DNA of 64,000 nt from Cardinalis cardinalis. Lineage: Eukaryota > Chordata > Aves > Passeriformes > Cardinalidae. A model generated the notes under the pieces. The model saw only the letters and a program-made list of their open reading frames with translations. It searched no databases and was not told the origin of the DNA. The stretch is from positions 5,235,723 through 5,299,722 of the forward strand of contig JACDOX010000015.1 of NCBI GenBank assembly GCA_014549065.1, given 5' to 3'. The position numbers were made by a program, and so were the translations under genes. This document shows, one piece after another, positions 35,481 through 48,900 of the stretch (positions are counted from its first letter, which is position 1; each line of letters opens with the position of its first letter).

Positions 35481-35540
35481 CTGCCCATCTTCTCCCTGAG
35501 CTTGGCAAAGTCAGACCAAAGAAGTCCTCCAAGTGAGATG
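35481..35540 (-). CDS. possible 60-bp exon, two frames open
   Basis: Minus-strand segment between acceptor-like ggcggtttcag and donor GGCAG|gtagaa. In phase 1->1 it reads SHLEDFFGLTLPSSGRRWA with a final split Gly codon, which would join in frame to the exon at 35001-35047 after a 433-bp intron. In another phase it reads ISLGGLLWSDFAKLREKMG, which looks more protein-like but does not fit the next exon. One of these, or neither, may be real. Confidence 0.2.
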
Positions 35541-37894
35541 CTGAAACCGCCTCCAGGCAGATCTGAGCCACTCACTGCTGTGCAGGAACCCAAATGGGAC
35601 AAGCTGGTGTTTCTGCTTCTGCAGGGAGGACAGAGGCTCTGAGCACTCAGAAAGCAAACAGCAGAGCTGTGGAGAGGCAAGGGAGCAGGGTCTCCTTCTG
35701 CAGGACTGGAGGAGAGACAGGCCCCATGCCTTGCCTAAAGCTGGGGACCAGGCACTCTGCCCTTCAGCCCACCCAAACCCACCCGAGGGTGACAATCCTT
35801 GGGAGGATTGTGTCCCTCCACTGCCTGTGTCTTCCTGGCTCCCAAGGCAATATTCCTTGTTTGCTAAGCAGTGGTCTACCTGAGCATGTCAGCCTGCTGT
35901 CTGCAGCACCCAGACAAGGCAGAGCAGAGCCTGAAGCCCCGTTCTGCAGNGCCAGGAAAGCCAAGGCTGCCCAAAGAGCCCACAAACCAGCTGGACATGC
36001 TGAATGGAACAAACCCTGCTACCCCCATCTTGCCAATGGCACCCCAGACACAGAGAAGCTAGGTGGCTTNCCTAAGGCCACACCAGCAGTCTGTGGCCAA
36101 GCCCAGTGCCAGGAGGCCCAATCCACTGCCCTCACCACACACCAGCTCCTCTCTTTCATGTGGTGACCGGGCAGGAGCTGAAGAGCTGCTGATGTTTCTC
36201 AAGGCAAAGCCACATCCTGGAGCCCTTCCTTGGCACACTCCTGCTGCAGCCAGCAGCTTTGAGAGCAGCACTGAAGCCCCATGCAGCAACTGGAGATCAG
36301 GGCTCATATTTCTCCCCTTGGCCTCAGCCCCTGGCCAATGCCAGCCCCTCCACCACCTCCCCTCCTTTACCTTCACTCTGCAAACTGCAAGTCAGCTGTT
36401 GCCATAACACTGTTGCCAAGGAAATACAACAATATGCTTATCAATAAAAAGTGTTGGGTGTGTACAGACAAACCAGTTAAATTAGCTGGGCCTGGAGCCA
36501 CTTCTCCTGTTNTCCAGCTGTCCTAACCCACCTGTGACCTCCTCTGTGGCTTTAGACATTTGCACATGCATAAGCAGAGACACAAAGACTTACTGGCCTG
36601 AGGAGCTTCCTTTTCCTTCAGTCCAGCACTGCAACCTACNGACCTGAGAGGCTGCATGGTCTCCAGGCCCAAGAGAACCTCCTCTGATCTCATGGACAGC
36701 CCTGCTACAAGCAACATGCTGGAGAAAAGATGTCCTGAGGCCCTTTCCAGCCTCAGGAACTACCTGAACTATCCTCTGACTGTTGCTGGTCATTGTTCTG
36801 ACTCCAACTCCTCCCTCACTGGCACAAAATGCTCACTCCCAACAGGCAGCAGCNCTGATGGGATCTGAGTGTCTCAGTTCCCATTNGACCACCCCCNNGG
36901 GGAGCAGTCCCTCTCTTTGCTGNAGCTCCACAAACATGAGGATGTCTCTATCCATGCTTACAGCTCTTGATCCTACAAGAACTGATAAAAATTGGCACAG
37001 AAAAGTAAGAGCCAGATTTTGTNTATCCTCATCAAGAGAGAGAAGCCTGGGTGATTCATAGACANGAGGCTGGGGACAGCTGACCCAGAGCTAGGGAACA
37101 AAGGCCAGAACCTTGGGGTTAACACTGGAGTTAACCAAATTAGGCTCCTGGAAATCCATCACTGAGGATTTCCCAGACACCAAAGGAGGAAGATTCCCAA
37201 ATCCACAGCAAATAGGAAATTCTAATATTGAATAAAGAAATACTAAAAAATGAAGTCATGACAAAATAAATTTGAATGTTTGAAGAAAAAATTTTTTAAA
37301 ACCTACACACATATAATCAGGCCAGTAAAAAATTTGTTGCCAGTGTTATAATCTAAAATGAAAATATGTTTCTAAAGCTTCTTCCCTGCTTCAGAATAAT
37401 CTCCAAGAGATTCCTATTGTCTAATATTTGGGCAGAAAAAATCTGACCAGCAGNGCTTACCATACTCTGAACTTTTCCCACCTTTCTTCCCTCTCTTTTC
37501 TTTTAAGGCTTGNATGTTTTAAGAGACCTTATCCAGACCTGGGGTTTTTCCTCATACTTTGTTAAACAAAATTTCAAAACCAAGCTACCTGAGTGCTCAC
37601 ATTCTTCCCAACAAGTTCACACACCCCTTCAAAATCAGAAAGAGGAAATAACCTAACTTGATAAACAGGCTGAGATCTATTTTATTTTAATCACTAAAAA
37701 TGACAGTGTTAATTTCAGGGCCTTCAATAATTCAGCTTAATTACCCAGGAGACAAAACTGTCAGACCAAACCCTGTAAAATATCTATAAACAAAACAAAA
37801 CATAGCAGCAGCAGGCAGAATGACTGACTGTATTACCCTATCCCCCAATCACAAACCAGGCTGCCAGGGGCTGGCACGGCTGCAGGTAACACAA
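35541..37894. other. non-coding sequence between candidate exons and CpG island
   Basis: GC-rich, CpG-poor stretch at 35.6-36.9 kb with open frames on both strands and no domain (for example 35594-36166 plus). A cluster of N positions lies at 36853-36923. From 37.1 to 37.8 kb it becomes AT-rich with no feature recognised. Confidence 0.45.
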
Positions 37895-38430
37895 GTGATG
37901 CTGAGCGTTCCGGGAGGGAACAAAGCTCCCGCCATGTGCAGTCACAAGTGGGTGACAGCATCCCTTTCTTCCACTCAGCTGNGGCTTTTTAGAGCCCTAG
38001 CCCCTCNTGCCCTCCAAATCCTTTTGTTCGGCGAACGAGGCGCCGTGCACAGATGGCAGTGACTTGTGAGAAAGCCGGGCGCCGCGCACGCAAAGCGCCC
38101 GCCCTGCCAGGGGCATCCGCGCCTTCCGCTGGCAAGGGAGGGGTGGGGGGAAGAACCGTGCCCGAAAAGAAAAGCTGAGGTACCAAAAAGAGCTGAATCG
38201 GTCGTGACAGCAACACAACCGGCATCCCCGCTCTGCCTTGCACGGGAAAGCTCTCCAGCACAAAGGAGCGCATCCCGCTATTTATCCCAACCAGCGCCTC
38301 CCTCCGCGCCAATCGCAGCCCACCCGCCTCCCCTGCGTGCTCCTCCTGCTCCCAAGGAAAACAGACCCCTCCATTTCACCTCACAATTTGTTTCCTCTCC
38401 AAGGCATATTTCAGGGGGGAGGGGAAACAG
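37895..38430. promoter_or_regulatory. CpG island, probable promoter with plus-strand first-exon candidate
   Basis: CpG dinucleotides are frequent here (for example at 38024-38110 and 38215-38340), while the flanks are CpG-depleted. A CCAAT box in plus orientation lies at 38309-38313, and a consensus donor GAAACAG|gtagga follows at 38430/38431, so a short plus-strand first exon is possible. G-rich text at 38135-38150 could bind Sp1-type factors. A mapped start site is not visible. The island is about 3 kb upstream of the minus-strand exon at 35001 and could equally drive that gene. Confidence 0.55.
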
Positions 38431-41400
38431 GTAGGAGAGCCCAGGGGCAGGACCCCAAAGAAATCTGTGTCAGCTTCTTGTCACNAGACCGTTCCTCAGA
38501 AAAATAAATGCCAAGTTAAATTCCATAAACCGCCGTAACCAGCACAAATGCGGATTCCTGCAAACAGAAACACCATCAAAAAGGTCACATCGGTAGCAAG
38601 TGCGACCTGTGCTTGGAGCCAGGCAGAGCCCTGCCCTCCTGCATCTGGAGGAGGTGGACATCAGATGCTGCATCTCCGTTTAGAACCAAAAAAGGAAACC
38701 TTTGCCTGTTATTGAAGGTACTGTTGTGGAATTTGGTAAATGGATAAAATGTTCAGGATCTACTAGCATGACTATAAACACAAAAAAAAAAAAAGGGAAA
38801 GGAAAAGCCTGAGGCAAGACTAATATTAATACCCAGTCATGTCACTCTCAATTAAGTTCATATCTAATGAGCCCATTTTCTCCTTGCACTGTCCACTGAT
38901 GCTGTAAGCAATGTCCANTGAAAAGCATAAAATGCTGCTTCTGGAAAGCAATGATCTGTACTGGTGAATTTTGAACCGACCAATTATGAACATTATTTTT
39001 AATGGAACGAGCANGGTTTCTACCAACTGTAGTCATCAATGCCAGAAAATGTCTGTGTCCACAAAATGTCCAGACACACTTCTCTCAGACTGCAACCACT
39101 ATTGCTATTGATTTCCTTTTACCATTATCTTTGTAAAGATATATATAAATATAAAATGTAAATAAATCTCCTGTGCACCCTAGCTGTCAGTCACTCTCAC
39201 TTAGCACTGCATTTGTTTTGGGAACGCCTGTTTCCCAGGAACAGCAACTGCTTTTTAGATTAGACAAAATCTGAAACTCAGCAAAACCTATCCAAGAAGC
39301 ACACTTTACCATTAGGCAGAATGCAATTTAACTGTGCTGCCCTAAAATCAACTTTGCAGCATTCATACATGGAAAATCTTACATCATCCCCCAAAAGCAC
39401 TTATCTGTTGCCTGCAGAAGGTGTGGCAGGGAGAACCAGGAGCAATGCTGGGCAGATCTGGAGCGAGTAGAGCAGGATAGTGCTGCGGCCAAGTGAACAA
39501 GTCCTGACACACAACCACCCCTGGAGGAGGTTACGTGATGCCCAGATCCTCCACTGCAGCCTCCATTCCCACAGGCACCCATCCATCCCTGGGTTGCACT
39601 CCATGACAAGGTACAGGCACACCCTCCAAATTATTTTAATGAAAACTGGTTGAAGGGAGAAAGTTAACCTGCTCCCCAATCTAGTTCGTTTTATAAAATT
39701 AATCTTTGGATTGACTATATTAATGTAATCCGTATTAGCCTGCATGGCTGGAGGCTCATAGAGGCTTTGTGAGGCTCTGAAGTACATGGAAGGGCAGCTG
39801 CTTTGCTCCAGAAGGAAAGAGACACCTCTCCTCATCATGATGCCCTCAGCACATGATTCTCTCTCCATCCTCTTTTCCCAGAAAGAGATCACTTTATCCC
39901 AATGATCACACAGTGCGTGGTTGGCAGATTCTCATCCCCTCCCAGGGAGCTCTGGAGCATGCAACCATGTCTAAGAAGCTCTCTACCGCAATTCTGAGTT
40001 GNGAAGACACAGAAATAAACAGGACTAGCTTCCAGTATGGATATGGTGCTGGTCTGCCCTTCTCAGCCAGGGAGAGCACACTACTCATGGGCCCAAAAAT
40101 ACAGGTCAAAGGCCATTTTAGCCAGTCAGAGGCATACCCAGGTAGGCACAGCAACAACCTGAGAGAAAGTTTTGAAGCCAGGTACAGGCCTGTCCTGTGC
40201 AAATGCATCAACAACTGTGCCTGCACTGTTGGCCCAGCTTGCCCCACAGCTTTGGTCTGCCTTCACCCAGCGCTTCATCAGTATCATCTCATCTTCTGTC
40301 CAAACCCAACAAACAAACAATTGCAGGTTAAAACAGTAACACCAGCGGGATGCTGGATAGACTAAGAAGACTGTGTTGATCTTCCATCCTCCTTTCTTTG
40401 CACAGTCAGAATTTTGTTACTGCTTCCTCCCTGTTTCAGGTAAAAGGTGATTCAAGGAGTAGAGGAAGAAACATGCAGTAAAGTACAGTCCACTTCTCAA
40501 AGATTTAAGCACACAGGTTGAATTCTCCATGAAGGTTTCCCTCAAAACCTTTAACAAGAAAAAATTGCTTTTTTTTCCCCTCAGATTGGACCTGAACTTG
40601 CAAGAAAATAAAATCTCTCCCTTGGGATGGGAGAAGGGGGAGAAGAAATACTCTGAGCCAGTTCAACCTCAAAGAAACAATGCTGTTGTTTTAAAATTAC
40701 CCATCCTTCTGAAGTCAGCCAGTCAGAAGTGATTCTTTCCAAACCTATCTGCTTTGTTTTTTTCTCACTGCTTTAGCACAGTTTTACAGGAGAGGGAGGA
40801 CATACAAGAAAAGTGAGTGTGTTCAGGAGGTATTTGAGTCCTACATGACCCTCATCCCCACATTCACCCACTGCAATCTGATACAATCATTTTATTACTG
40901 CTTCAGCTCTGCTAAATCCAATTTATCCACCAGGCCATAAATCTTGCTGTGTATAGCAGCAGGGCCTTGGTTTCAAGCCCTGAGAGATGTTTCACCACGT
41001 AATGAGTGTCCCAAGCAGGTTACTGTTTAACCTGCCGAGTGGCAGCAGGACAAACGGCACGGCAGCGTGCGCAGCTCCAAATGGCAGCACAGCAGATGAT
41101 CCAGACCCCAAATGTTTTGCAAATACAGAGGAAGAAAAAGAAAAATATTTGTATTCANCAGCTCCACCAAGTCTGTATAAACACTCCAAGGTCAGATCCA
41201 CACGTGGACTGCTGAATGATCAGTCATGTGTTATGAAATTCTCCCTCCAAAACCCTCAAGTTTTAAGAGTGTCTGGCAGAGACAAAAGACCTGGTAGGAA
41301 ATCAAATCTGTTTCACAGGGTAATTATCTTCCATCTTTTACAATTGTTGCCAGAAATGGGGGGGGAAAAAAGGGGAAATTAGGATTGTCTACTCCAAATG

Positions 41401-42619
41401 CTGCAAGAAGAGCCCTGTGTCCTCTCGCCCCATGGCCGTGCCTGGCAGCCTCGCAAGGCTGAGAGCTTGCACAACTCCAGGCTGGCACCCAGCCCACTGG
41501 CTCAGGGAGGGGAAAGCAAGGAAGCAGCATCCATCAACAAGCAGTGAGAAAAATGCACAGGGGTGTGATCCTAAGCTCTGGGAAAACGGCTGGAGGGCTC
41601 CTTTAATCATTCCTTTGCCACAGGTAATGCCAGTTGGGACATGGGCTTGATGCCTGCTTTGGGCAAGCGGCTTGGCTGCAAGGTACCTGTTGGCCATGTT
41701 TTGGGAGCTTGCTTTGTTTTATCCTTTATTCCAAGTGTGAATGCAGGAGTTGCTTGACTTTAATGCTGGAATTCCTAGACCAGGACAAGCAGACTGGTGG
41801 CAAGGAAGGAGAAGCTGGTAAGCAATCAGTTTAGCCACTGCAAAAGAAGACACGCTGGGTAGCTGGACCCTTTCCTGTCACCCTGTAAGGTCTGTTTTGA
41901 GGCCAAGCATAAACTGCAATTCCAAGGCAGAGGAGGCCCCTCAACCCATGTCACACTAAGGAAACAAGGATGATCCCTCGGTTTGATTTCATTGCACAAG
42001 GTATTCCTCCTGCCCCCACTCCAACAGTTTCTTATGAAATCAGCAGAAGCACTAGGAGCAAAGAAAAAAAAATTAATTCCTAAAGCAATGGCAACCTGCC
42101 AGTTTTTCAAAGAGTCAAATCTTGAGTGGCTCTCTGGAAACTCAGGCAGCTCGCTGCATGAGCCAAAGGGAGAAACTAATACTCCACTCCCTTCCCTCAG
42201 CCTCCTCTTTTTCACGTGTTTCTGCTTGATACAAAAGTTAGTAACTATCTAAATGGAAGATGGGACTACAAAAGCTCATAGATACTTAGGAGACCTTCCT
42301 AGCCCTGTCAAGAAACTCAGCCCAGGCTGCAAACTGTGCTGGAGCTCCAACAGCCCCTTTGGACATGTGGGAAGCTCAAGGCACCAGCCCCTGTGCCAAG
42401 GTGGGCAGACCATGAGGCATGTGAGCCTTTCTCAAGGGCTTTATTATTCCCCACAGAGATGGACACACTGAGCTCCTGGTGACCAGAAATTGGCCTGTAC
42501 CANCTCCTCCCTCCCTGCTTAGCATCGCCCTCACACAGCCAGCTGGTTTGGGGCATAACACTTCAAAAAAGGAAGCANATTGATTTGACAGTCCACTGGG
42601 GAACAAGACTTCTCCGCAG
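38431..42619. other. non-coding sequence, nothing firm identified
   Basis: Includes a 14-base A-run near 38782, AT-rich text at 39140-39165, and a plus-strand open frame of 170 residues at 39853-40365 with one N codon and no domain or splice support. No CR1 copy was recognised. Confidence 0.5.
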
Positions 42620-42998
42620 CCTAGAAAACATGACCTACAAAGGATGACTGAAGGAACTAGGTTGTTTAGTCTAGTGAAGACTGAGAATAGACACGATAAC
42701 TATATCTGAAACACATGACAAGTAGGTGGAAGGAATAACCTGTTCTCCTTTCCCACAGCAGACTGGACATGGCAAAACCAGACCTAAACTGCACTGATAA
42801 AGATTTAGGTTAAAGGTTACAAAAAGCCTTCCAGTTGGGAATGACAGTGCCACACTGGAAGCCACTGCCTGCTGAGGTTATGGAATTGCCATCTGTGGAG
42901 GTTTTAAGACCAGGCTATAAAAACACCTACCTAGATATGAGGTGGTCTTGCCTTAGGGCAGAGAGATGAGCTAAATGACCCCTGAAAGACTCGCATCC
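42620..42998 (+). mobile_element. CR1 LINE, old truncated copy
   Basis: CR1 3'-region text in plus orientation, in the correct order: a 'gatgactgaaggaactaggt' stretch, a 'gttacaaaaagccttccagt' stretch, 'gacagtgccacactggaagc', then 'gaggttttaagaccaggcta' and 'gatgagctaaatgacccctg'. The terminal 8-bp repeat is not intact. No coding sequence remains. Divergence suggests an older subfamily than the copies at 61-63 kb. Confidence 0.85.
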
Positions 42999-45900
42999 TG
43001 TTGCTGCTTAATCCATTAGTTACAGTTCACAAGTCAATATCACAGTTTTCAAATCAATTGGTTCATTTGAGGCCTATTATTGACGTCTGCATATTTTGTG
43101 CTAAGCCCAGTCTGCTCTGCTCTGCTTGGACTACTGCTCTGTCCAAGGCGTGTCCCAGACCCTACCAACAAAGCAGGCAACCACAAAAGCATATCTGCTT
43201 TGCACATTGTATTCCATGAAGTGGAGGAGGTCCAAAGTAGCTGGCCTTGCTCACAAGGACAAGATCTCCAAATTATGCTGGAGCTAACAGAGGATCACAC
43301 AAAACTCTGAAGCACAGCCAGTGCTCTCCTGAACTGGTGTCCCTTGGTCAGCCTGTGACCAACACAGCCCCAAGCTGTGCACACAAACAGAGAGGTTTTG
43401 AAAACAATCTTAAAACCCCCAGGAACATTTCTGTTGCCAGCCACAGAAGTCTGCAAGCTGGCTTCTGTAATCACAAGGAGTGTGTTCTGTCTCTTGGTAC
43501 ACGCACACACCACAGATACATAAGACATATAACACAACAAGAAACCATCAGAGGGAAAAAAAACCAGTGTCTAAGCAGACATCAAGAATGCATTAACCTC
43601 CTGAACCCAGCTCTCCTGTGACATGCATCTGCCTTAGTTTCACCCTTGAGCAGAAAGTCTCCAGTTCAACGGGTGCATGAAGAGAGTCAAGCTTTTTCCA
43701 CCTCCCTACACCAAAAACCAGACACCAACAGGAAGGTCCAACCTGGACCTGGTTAAAGACAGAGGTGAGCCAGGCTTTGCTTCCCACCACAATGCAGCCA
43801 AGACACCCCTCAGCAATTCAGCTGAAGTGCTGGCTTCCCTTCCAGCTCCCTCTCCCTGAGGGCATCATTTTTTCCTTCCAAGGCATGGCAAGGGGCAGCT
43901 TGCATTGGGGAATGCACATTTTTGCAGCCAAGGCGACAACTCAGTTCAACAAACTGAGCAACCTCTTCCTCAAAACTCTAATTTCAGAATGTTTGTGGCA
44001 ACCCCAAACACACAAGCACCTCAATGGTACAGAAACAAGTGCAAACAAGCCATTGGCTTTTATGCACCACCAGAAATCAGGTACTGTGTAAACTGATAAA
44101 GGTCTGGCTTTAACAAGGGGCATAAGGAGACATATTTAGCATCTTCTTTTAATCCTTCTAAATTGCAAGCAGTTTTTCAGCTATATTAATTCTTTGAAGT
44201 GAGTGGTTCTCCACTAATCATTCTGGTTTATGTTTACATTATGAGGTGTAATGATGCATCTCAGGAATGTTATGGTATTAGTTAAATTAACTAAGACAAC
44301 TCTGCCTGCAAACTGATGAATTTTAATGTGTCAACATCAGATACGAAAACGCAGTTGTGTGGGTCTCCAGATTCACATGACCATATGGTTCAGAATTCTA
44401 ATTAATTCCTTTGGATTTCATTTCACATAACTTACAGCTACATTAATTCAATATTTTTTTTCAGAATTTTGGAGAAACATATATTTTGCCAAGCTGTGAC
44501 TTTTCAGCTCACAGTAAGTGTGAAGTGTAAGAAAAACCTTTCATTTCCCCTTTTCCTGATAACCTTGTCTTTCCTCCCTGCGGGCTGGCATTCTTCCCAA
44601 ATCAGAGGTCAGGTGGAGCTGTTCTGCCCCAAACAGACTGTGAAGACCCACTTTGCAAAAGCCATAAAGGTTCATTACTAAAAACAAACTCGTTTTCAAA
44701 TTGTTATGTGCTGTGGGCAATCAATCAGACAAACTCTCCGGGAGGAAATGCAATCCAGGCTTCTGAAACACAGTGATTGTGACAAGTAGGGATAGCACAG
44801 ACCCTGGAGCCAGGCACTGCTATCATCACTGCAGACCATCACAGTCATATGAGCATTGACAGAAGATTTCCAGCTCCGTGGGGCCTTGCACAGTGCATGG
44901 GTTTGCAAGTTCCAGTTTGGGGACAGTGGTATTTTCTCTTCTTTATCTGACCCCATTTCTTAATGATCCACATTCAACATCTCCCTCTAGGCAACAAAGA
45001 ACATTTACTTGTGCTTCTCATTAGTTAAACCAAATCTGAATAAAATGAAAGCACAAAGNACACTCATCCCAGAGCTCAAAACAGATCTGGTCAGACACAC
45101 ATGCCATCCACTGTTACTTTAGAAGAAAATATTTCAGCACAGAAACTAATAATCCTTGAGATCTCCATTGTGTGAATGGAGCAACTACAACAGAACTGTG
45201 GTTTTCTGAAACGTGCAATGCTTTCAAAAGCCAGCTACAGAAACAACAGCCCTCAGTAGCCTTGAAAGACCCCCACGAGTGACCCTGACCGTGGCAGGCA
45301 CGGGTTCATGCTCGGCAGGAGAAGGCTGAGATCTGCAAGCACATCTTGGCANTGCTACATTCAGGTAGGATTTTTCTGATGCACTTACACATTCTCACAG
45401 CGCGGCACGAAAGGATGGGCTGGAGAGGTTTAAAGATTTAAGATGTTTCTCTCCCTTCACGAGAGTAACTACAGGCACTATCAATTTAACAGCTCAGCTC
45501 TGCAAGAATGAACACGCTCAGCTCCCATCTACACTGCCCAGCGGGGAAGGTTTTAACGCGTCAGACAATGTTTGTGCCATTTCGGAAAGGGTCAAGAGGA
45601 CCCAAGACTGGGATTGCCAGAGCTGCAATTTCCTTACTTCAGAGAGTTGCTAGGGAAGATCTGAGCACAAAACCCCAATGCAAGTGCAGAATTACTGGCT
45701 GCAGTCCCCAGGGTGGTGTTACAGAAGCACTGCTAGGGGCTGGGTGATACAATACACAGTGACAACGGGTCCCTGCTGCCCCCAGTCTCTGAATAAAAAC
45801 ACCCTGGAGCAGTCACAGTATTTTTGCTGCCACAAGGGTCAGTCCCTCCTTTAAGTCTGAGACTGGACATTAGCCAACCAATACAGCAAATAATTTACCA

Positions 45901-48900
45901 AAACACCAACGCAATCAACATCATTATCAGTGAGCATTTAAGTACTCAATTTCCCTTCAAGGGGTATGAGGCACTTTGACATTGCTGAGAATTTGGGCTA
46001 AAGACCTATTCTCCCAAAATCATGTGACTTCCACACTTGCACAAGAGGTGTAAGAAAACATCAGAAAGCAGCAGGCAAAGGGCCATTTCAGCTAAGGCAG
46101 AAATACAACCAGAATCCAGCAACTTCTGCTTGTCCCATTCTCTCAAAGGGACTAAAACCACATCAACACAAGCCACAAGCCTTTCCACTTCTCTCCCTAA
46201 GTGACAGAAGCTCACCTTTACCTGGCCTGGACCAGCCCTAGCACCAACTGCCCCTGGCCAACCTGTTCAGCAAAAGAAGTGGATGAGAGAAGAGAGCCTT
46301 GTTCCACAGCTGAAGGACATGGCCAGGAACTGGGAATGACACTGGTCCTTAGGCTCCCTCTTGCCACAGCACGTGTCACAGTGGAGATGGCCTGATACAC
46401 AGAGCATCATCAAACACTTTCAGAAAGCTTTCAGCATCTGCCCATGCAGAGTAACATCACTTCAGAAGGGTGCAAGCATCTGCTCTTTCTTGTTCTTCAG
46501 CAAGAGTACAAGAAAAACCTTTCCTTCCTTTATACCCCTATGGTACAGGCACTGCACCTGTGTGTCCTTTGGTGGTTGGTCAGTGCACCTGGGCACTCCC
46601 TGGCTCATCACCTTCAACACTGCTCACCTGTCCTGCACAGCTGTAGCCCACTGGGGATGAGGCTCAGCTGCAGCCCCACTCCCAATTACCACAAACTGTG
46701 TACCTACACCCTCTTAGCCCCCTCCTCAAATCCATTTCCAGATCTGGCACCTTGCTTCTGGAGGGAGGCAGGTAGCCTGACTTCAGCAAAGTAAATTAAT
46801 AGATCTGTTGAGTTTAAAAGGTTCAAACTCTCTCTTTCCACCCCAAAGAGTTGAAAGAAAGGAACATCTTTGGGCTTGTTTTGAAGCTCCAATTCATATT
46901 AAATGGCAGTCCTACAGGGAGGGAACAATGGTGGGAAACAAAACCCCAGAGGTATTGAAAAGAGCATTTCTGAAGTGAAACAGCTACACAGTTTCATCTC
47001 ACNAACCTCTATAACAAGATGCAACTAATGCACAAGAATCCATCTCTGTAAACGCTGCGTGACAAGCAGTCAGACAGAGCGGATGAGCATCTACCTAACA
47101 ACAAAACCCCAGGAAAAATTGGGAAAAAACCAGATTGCAATCCTAATCCTGCTAGCAATCTTTGCCTTAAATATTATTATTATTATGTAGTTGTCATTTG
47201 CATTATAAGCCTAGTCACAGACAGACAAGTCTTGTCTGAGCTGCTGTTCAGACACCAAACAAAGTNAAGTTTTTCATCCCCAGGTGACTGGAGATATCAC
47301 AGCTAAAGCAGGGGCACACAGGGGACTGTGGCAGCCATGCAAGGGAGGGGCTGCCTCCCTGTTTCTGCCCAGAGAATAACTGCAACAAGCGCATGAGATC
47401 CTGCACTGGTGCCCACTGAGGTAGAGCAGCCCCACCTCGGGCTGTGATAATCCATCCCACCTTCCCCACCTACATACCAGGGACCTGCCTGTGCTCTCCT
47501 GCATAACACTGAATTGTTATTTCTCCCGGGGAAGTGCTTAAAGACTCCTAAGGCACTTACAGCCCCATTACCCCAGGCACCATCAAAGCAGGGGCCCAAG
47601 GTCAGCTCCTCACCACAGAGACAGGTGAGACTGAACACATTAACCACAGCGGTGTCCAAAGCCTCAGGTGGTTCCCACAAAACCTTTAACTCAGCCTGAG
47701 AACAGCCAATGAATGACAACTCACCCTACACAACTCAATATGAGAGGATGGCTTCTGAATTTCTCNAAGAAAAGAGGAGGGGGAAAAAAGTGATTCCCTT
47801 ATCAATTGGAAACTTGTTCTAAGTGGCTGTTAAGGAAGAGTTTGTTCATGTTCCCTATTTGTGTGCAAGCAATATAGTTTTATGACAAGAGATTTCTTTT
47901 TTAAGGCCCTTGGGCTTTTGTATTGAAGTTTTTCACCCCANGAAGGGACNGTGGCAGTGAAGCAGAACATCACAGACAAANAAGGATGTGATGTGCTGAA
48001 ATGCTGCCCTCAGATGAAGGAGTTGGCCNTTCTTAAGTTGTGACAATGAAATGCTGTTTATTAAAATGTAGAGAGTAATATCTATAAAAATACAAAGTTT
48101 TATTCAAATCCCAGAGCAATCCATAAGCCTGATGCTAGCAGCCACCCTCATATAAATCACTGACTAGGTTTTGATAGCAATCTCATTAGCTATTGTACCA
48201 GGAGTTCAAGTACACATTGATGAGTGCTGCATGCAGAGCACTACCTGTCTTCCCACATCTTTTCAAATAGGTGGAACAGGCAAAAATAAATCTTCTGTAG
48301 GCTTTGAAAAGACCAAGGTGCTTCAGAAAAGGCTTCTCATCTCTATTTTTTTCAAACACAAGCAAAAGAAAAGATTCACTGAAGTCTCTACTCTTTCACT
48401 GGGAGATCACAGCTGTATTGCTGGTCTCTTGTAGGGCTCAGCAAAGGGTCCTTTCTCAGACTACACCCCTGCTGATGCAAGGGGAGTTAGGAGGCTGGAN
48501 CCTGACCTGGGAGATCACCCACTACCTCCAAGGCAGATGGATCCTGCAGGGCACTGCAGGCACAGCTGCCACAGCTGCCTGTGAGAGAGGGTCTGCACCC
48601 CCCATGCTCAAGGACAGCCATGTCTGACCATGCCTTCACCTTGCCTTTATTTCTTAGACCCTGTCTACATTTTCATCTCTTCTAGACTTTGCTGATGTTC
48701 TTCCTCCTTCACATCTTCATTTCTTGCTGCTTCTCTGCCTTCTTTTGCTGCTGTTTTATGCTTTACTTTCATTTCAAGAATATGTTTTTAAACAAACAAA
48801 ATCACAAATGCCTATTGCTCCCTTTGTAACAAAATACAGACTTCTNCCCCAGCAGCTTGACTGCTGGCTCTGACCAAGGAAAGTGAAGAGTTTATCCAGG

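Noticed and set aside
39853..40365. 170-residue plus-strand open frame
   Set aside because: Contains an N that may hide a stop, has no domain and lacks splice support.
45383..45413. 31-bp minus-strand candidate exon
   Set aside because: Both splice motifs are present, but the frame that fits the 35.0-kb exon would create a TGA at the junction.
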